Of a stretch of DNA of 64,000 bases, positions 62,167 through 64,000 are shown in pieces. The notes beneath the pieces were generated by a model. That model was not told where the DNA came from. It did not search any database and saw only the letters and a program-made list of their open reading frames with translations. Numbering within the stretch: position 1 is the first letter of the stretch; each line of letters starts with the position of its first letter. The DNA lies in assembly GCA_046350295.1 (NCBI GenBank), contig JAXMAR010000027.1, forward strand, positions 38,411 through 102,410, read 5' to 3'. Made by a program: the position numbers and the translations under genes. Source of the stretch: JAXMAR01 sp046350295. GTDB lineage: Bacteria; Planctomycetota; Planctomycetia; Gemmatales; Gemmataceae.

Positions 62167-63570
62167 ATGACTCTCTTGCGCACGGGTCTCTTGGGGCCGG
62201 CGGTCTTGTCACTCATCACGGCGGCGGCGCCGGCACAGACGACGCCCAAGATCAAGCGCTTCACCTTCGACATCGATCCCAAGACGCCGCTCGCCGAGCT
62301 CTTGCCCCCGGCGCCGAGCGCCGATTGGGCCGCGCGCAACTGGCAGCTCGATGATCCGAGCCAGGCGCCGGAGATCTTCTTCCAAAAGACCGAAAAACCG
62401 GCAAAGGCGAGCGCCGGCAGACGAGCAGACGAGGCGAGCGTCAAGCGGCTGGCCGAGACGATGGCGAAGATCAACCTGCTCAACTCGACGGGACGAGAGC
62501 CATACCTGAAGCTCCTCCGCGAGCAAAGGAAGGACCTTGCCGGGCTTCCCTGGATCAAGGGGGCCGCCTGCCAGATGACTCCCGGAACGAGCGCGGCTTT
62601 CCTGGACGCTATCGGCAGATTGCGGCCGTCGCGCGATCCACGGAGCCTCGGCGAGCCGACCAAGGCCAAGACGAGCGGCGGTTCGGCGGAGCAGGTCCGG
62701 GCCGAGATCGCCGCCCTCGTGCAGATCCTCGGTGTCGAGGAGGTGTCCTTCATGTCGAGCGGCGCGCGGACACCGCTTCCCAAGGAGGAGTTATTGCAGC
62801 GACTCGTCGAGATCGACGACCGCGAAGCGACCCGCGCCCTCGCCCGCCTCGCCGTCTACTCCTTCGCCGGCGAGCTGCGCGTCGGCGCCGCGGACGCTTT
62901 GAAACTGCGTTCCTCCGCCGATGTGACGGACATCCTGCTGGAGGGGCTCCGCTATCCCTGGCCTTTCGCCGCGGCCAACGCGGCGCACACGCTCGCCGAC
63001 CTGAAGCGCGTCGACCTCATTCCGACCCTTCTGGCCATGCTCGACGAGCCGGACCAGCTGGCCCCGCGCGCCCCGTCTCCTGGCGCCAAGCCTCGCATCC
63101 GCGAGGTCGTCCGCATCCACCACAACCGCAACTGCCTCCTCTGCCATGCCCCCGCGACGCCCGACGTCTTCGACCCGGAGCGCGACAAGGCGCCGAAAGT
63201 CGTCGTCGGTCCCGTGCCGCCGTCGGACCAGCCGTTGCCCGCCGTCTATTATGGCCCGAGCCTCGACGAGTACCCCGACATCTTCGTCCGCGCCGATGTC
63301 ACGTACCTTCGGCAGGATTTCTCGATGATGCTGCCCGCCAAGGACAGCGCAGCCAGAGACGGCCGGGAACGTTTCGATTTTCTCGTCCGCGAGCGCGAAG
63401 CCTCGACGGATGAAGTGGCCGGCTACGCGGAATGGCGCGAGAAGCAGGGGCCGAAATACGTGCCGCCGCACCATCAGGCGCTCGACACGGCCCTGCGCCG
63501 TCTCACGGGCCGCGACGCCGCCGCCCCGACCGCCGCCGCCTGGCGCGAGGCGGCGGGATTGAAGCGATAA
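62167..63570 (+). CDS. Exported CLLCH-motif protein, tandem paralogue 2
   Basis: 467 residues from ATG 62167 (MTLLRTGLLGPAVLSLITAAAPAQ). Shares with the upstream protein the blocks IKRFTFDIDPKTPLAELLPPAP, RKDLAGLPWIKGAACQM, TRALARLAVYSFAGELRVGAADAL, EGLRYPWPFAAANAAHTLADL, the IHHNRNCLLCHAP motif and VRADVTYLRQDFSMMLPAKD. The linker after residue ~165 is longer (LGEPTKAKTSGGSAEQVRAEIAALVQIL). This is a tandem duplication that has diverged. The CxxCH could bind heme c; conserved flanking residues and function are not known. Confidence 0.8.
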   Translation: MTLLRTGLLGPAVLSLITAAAPAQTTPKIKRFTFDIDPKTPLAELLPPAPSADWAARNWQLDDPSQAPEIFFQKTEKPAKASAGRRADEASVKRLAETMAKINLLNSTGREPYLKLLREQRKDLAGLPWIKGAACQMTPGTSAAFLDAIGRLRPSRDPRSLGEPTKAKTSGGSAEQVRAEIAALVQILGVEEVSFMSSGARTPLPKEELLQRLVEIDDREATRALARLAVYSFAGELRVGAADALKLRSSADVTDILLEGLRYPWPFAAANAAHTLADLKRVDLIPTLLAMLDEPDQLAPRAPSPGAKPRIREVVRIHHNRNCLLCHAPATPDVFDPERDKAPKVVVGPVPPSDQPLPAVYYGPSLDEYPDIFVRADVTYLRQDFSMMLPAKDSAARDGRERFDFLVREREASTDEVAGYAEWREKQGPKYVPPHHQALDTALRRLTGRDAAAPTAAAWREAAGLKR

Positions 63571-63584
63571 GCCGTGGCGAGGGT

Positions 63585-63710
63585 CGCGGCGTAAGCCCGA
63601 TGTGGACGACATCGAGTCGGATGTGTGTTGTTCTGGCTCGGGATGATTGTTTCCGAGCGGCAACTTCTACGTCAGGATTGCGCCTTGCCGCTCGCCTTGC
63701 TTACGCCGCG
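63585..63710. repeat. Nested inverted repeats between convergent genes
   Basis: Outer arms CGCGGCGTAAGC (63585-63596) / GCTTACGCCGCG (63699-63710) and inner arms CGAGCGGCAA (63654-63663) / TTGCCGCTCG (63685-63694), all perfect. The element lies between the second CLLCH-motif gene and the transporter gene on the other strand and could act as a bidirectional terminator, though it has no T-run. Confidence 0.6.
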
Positions 63711-63722
63711 CGGCCCGTCCTG

Positions 63723-64000
63723 TCATGCCGCCTTCTTCAGATCCTCAACGATGCGGGCGATCTCGGCGGCCTGCATCTTCAGCGTCTGGGCCGGTTCCGC
63801 GTCCTCCTCCTGGGCCGGCTTCGTCTTGTCTTTCCAGAAGAGCATGCAGAAAGCGGGGACGAGGAAGGGACGGACGATGAACGTGTCGATCAGCACGCCG
63901 AAGGCGAGGGCGAAGCCGATCTGCATCATGGTGTTGAGGCCGGCGAGCATCAGGGTCGCGAAGGTGCCGGCCATGATGATGCCGCACGAGGTGATGGCGC
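63723..64000 (-). CDS. MMPL/RND-family transporter, C-terminal end (partial)
   Basis: Only the C-terminal ~92 residues are in the window. The sequence ITSCGIIMAGTFATLMLAG..TMMQIGFALAFGVLIDTFIVRPFLVPAFCMLF is the last membrane part of MMPL/RND transporters (the GVLxDTFIVR motif), followed by a cytoplasmic tail (PAQTLKMQAAEIARIVEDLKKAA). Its substrate cannot be told from this part. The gene continues past the right edge. Confidence 0.85.
   Translation of the reverse strand, partial: AITSCGIIMAGTFATLMLAGLNTMMQIGFALAFGVLIDTFIVRPFLVPAFCMLFWKDKTKPAQEEDAEPAQTLKMQAAEIARIVEDLKKAA

Overview
The window looks like chromosomal DNA of a high-GC planctomycete, probably in or near Gemmataceae. The support is lineage-typical protein families: paired DUF1552 and PSCyt/DUF1587-1592-1588-1585 proteins, a TIGR03000 domain, LEDR/LENR motifs at the N-termini of large exported proteins, a PmoA-like DUF6807 protein, PQQ-like and WD40 propellers, short zinc-ribbon membrane proteins and many exported hypotheticals. 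There is no rRNA, no CRISPR array and no convincing phage. All family assignments come from reading the protein sequences; no database search was run.

Layout. 0-6 kb: a giant SBBP-repeat protein running off the left edge, a TIGR03000-methyltransferase fusion and a Gly/His/Tyr-rich exported protein. 6-11 kb: a CPA2 antiporter, a halogenase-like flavoenzyme with a MarR regulator, and a DUF6807 protein. 11-20.5 kb: exported proteins, including a thioredoxin-fold protein without CxxC, a vanadium-haloperoxidase-like protein, a phosphate-type porin and a large Ig/cadherin-like surface protein. 21-25.8 kb: a stretch dense in indels (beta-CASP RNase, PAP2 phosphatase, Tat-leader ThDP enzyme) followed by an intact acetolactate synthase small subunit. 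26-31 kb: a response regulator/ATPase - glycosyltransferase - lipoprotein operon, a PQQ-like propeller and a PilZ protein. 31-34.3 kb: aminotransferase, ACT-domain protein, and a coupled cupin-PhzF-RidA set. 34.4-38.7 kb: complex I genes in the order nuoI-A-B-C-D, with a RelE/ParE-type toxin-antitoxin pair embedded between nuoC and nuoD. 39-45.5 kb: WD40 protein, FHA-GAF-PP2C phosphatase, DUF3467 protein, small Cys protein, nicotinate phosphoribosyltransferase and Ku. 45.7-51.7 kb: a complete hypF-C-D-E-A-B operon for [NiFe]-hydrogenase maturation, without structural hydrogenase genes in the window. 52-64 kb: lipoprotein, esterase-like hydrolase, DUF1552 and DUF1592-type pair, RNase III, two tandem paralogues with a CLLCH motif, and the end of an MMPL/RND transporter.

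Two themes run through the window. First, long palindromic intergenic repeats. One family (core GGGGACTGTCCC) has two nearly identical ~100-bp copies at 36.7 and 52.2 kb and a third copy translated in frame inside the leader of the DUF1552 protein. A second family uses ~10-bp-periodic CGCGGAGAA/CGCAAAGA arrays. Second, many single-base frameshifts interrupt otherwise well-conserved genes with intact catalytic motifs, which suggests assembly or read errors more than old pseudogenes; this should be settled before any 'broken gene' is interpreted.

The most biologically suggestive points are the toxin-antitoxin pair translationally interleaved with nuoD, the palindromic repeat translated within a Tat leader, the tandem CLLCH protein family, and the exported fusion of TIGR03000 with a class I methyltransferase.
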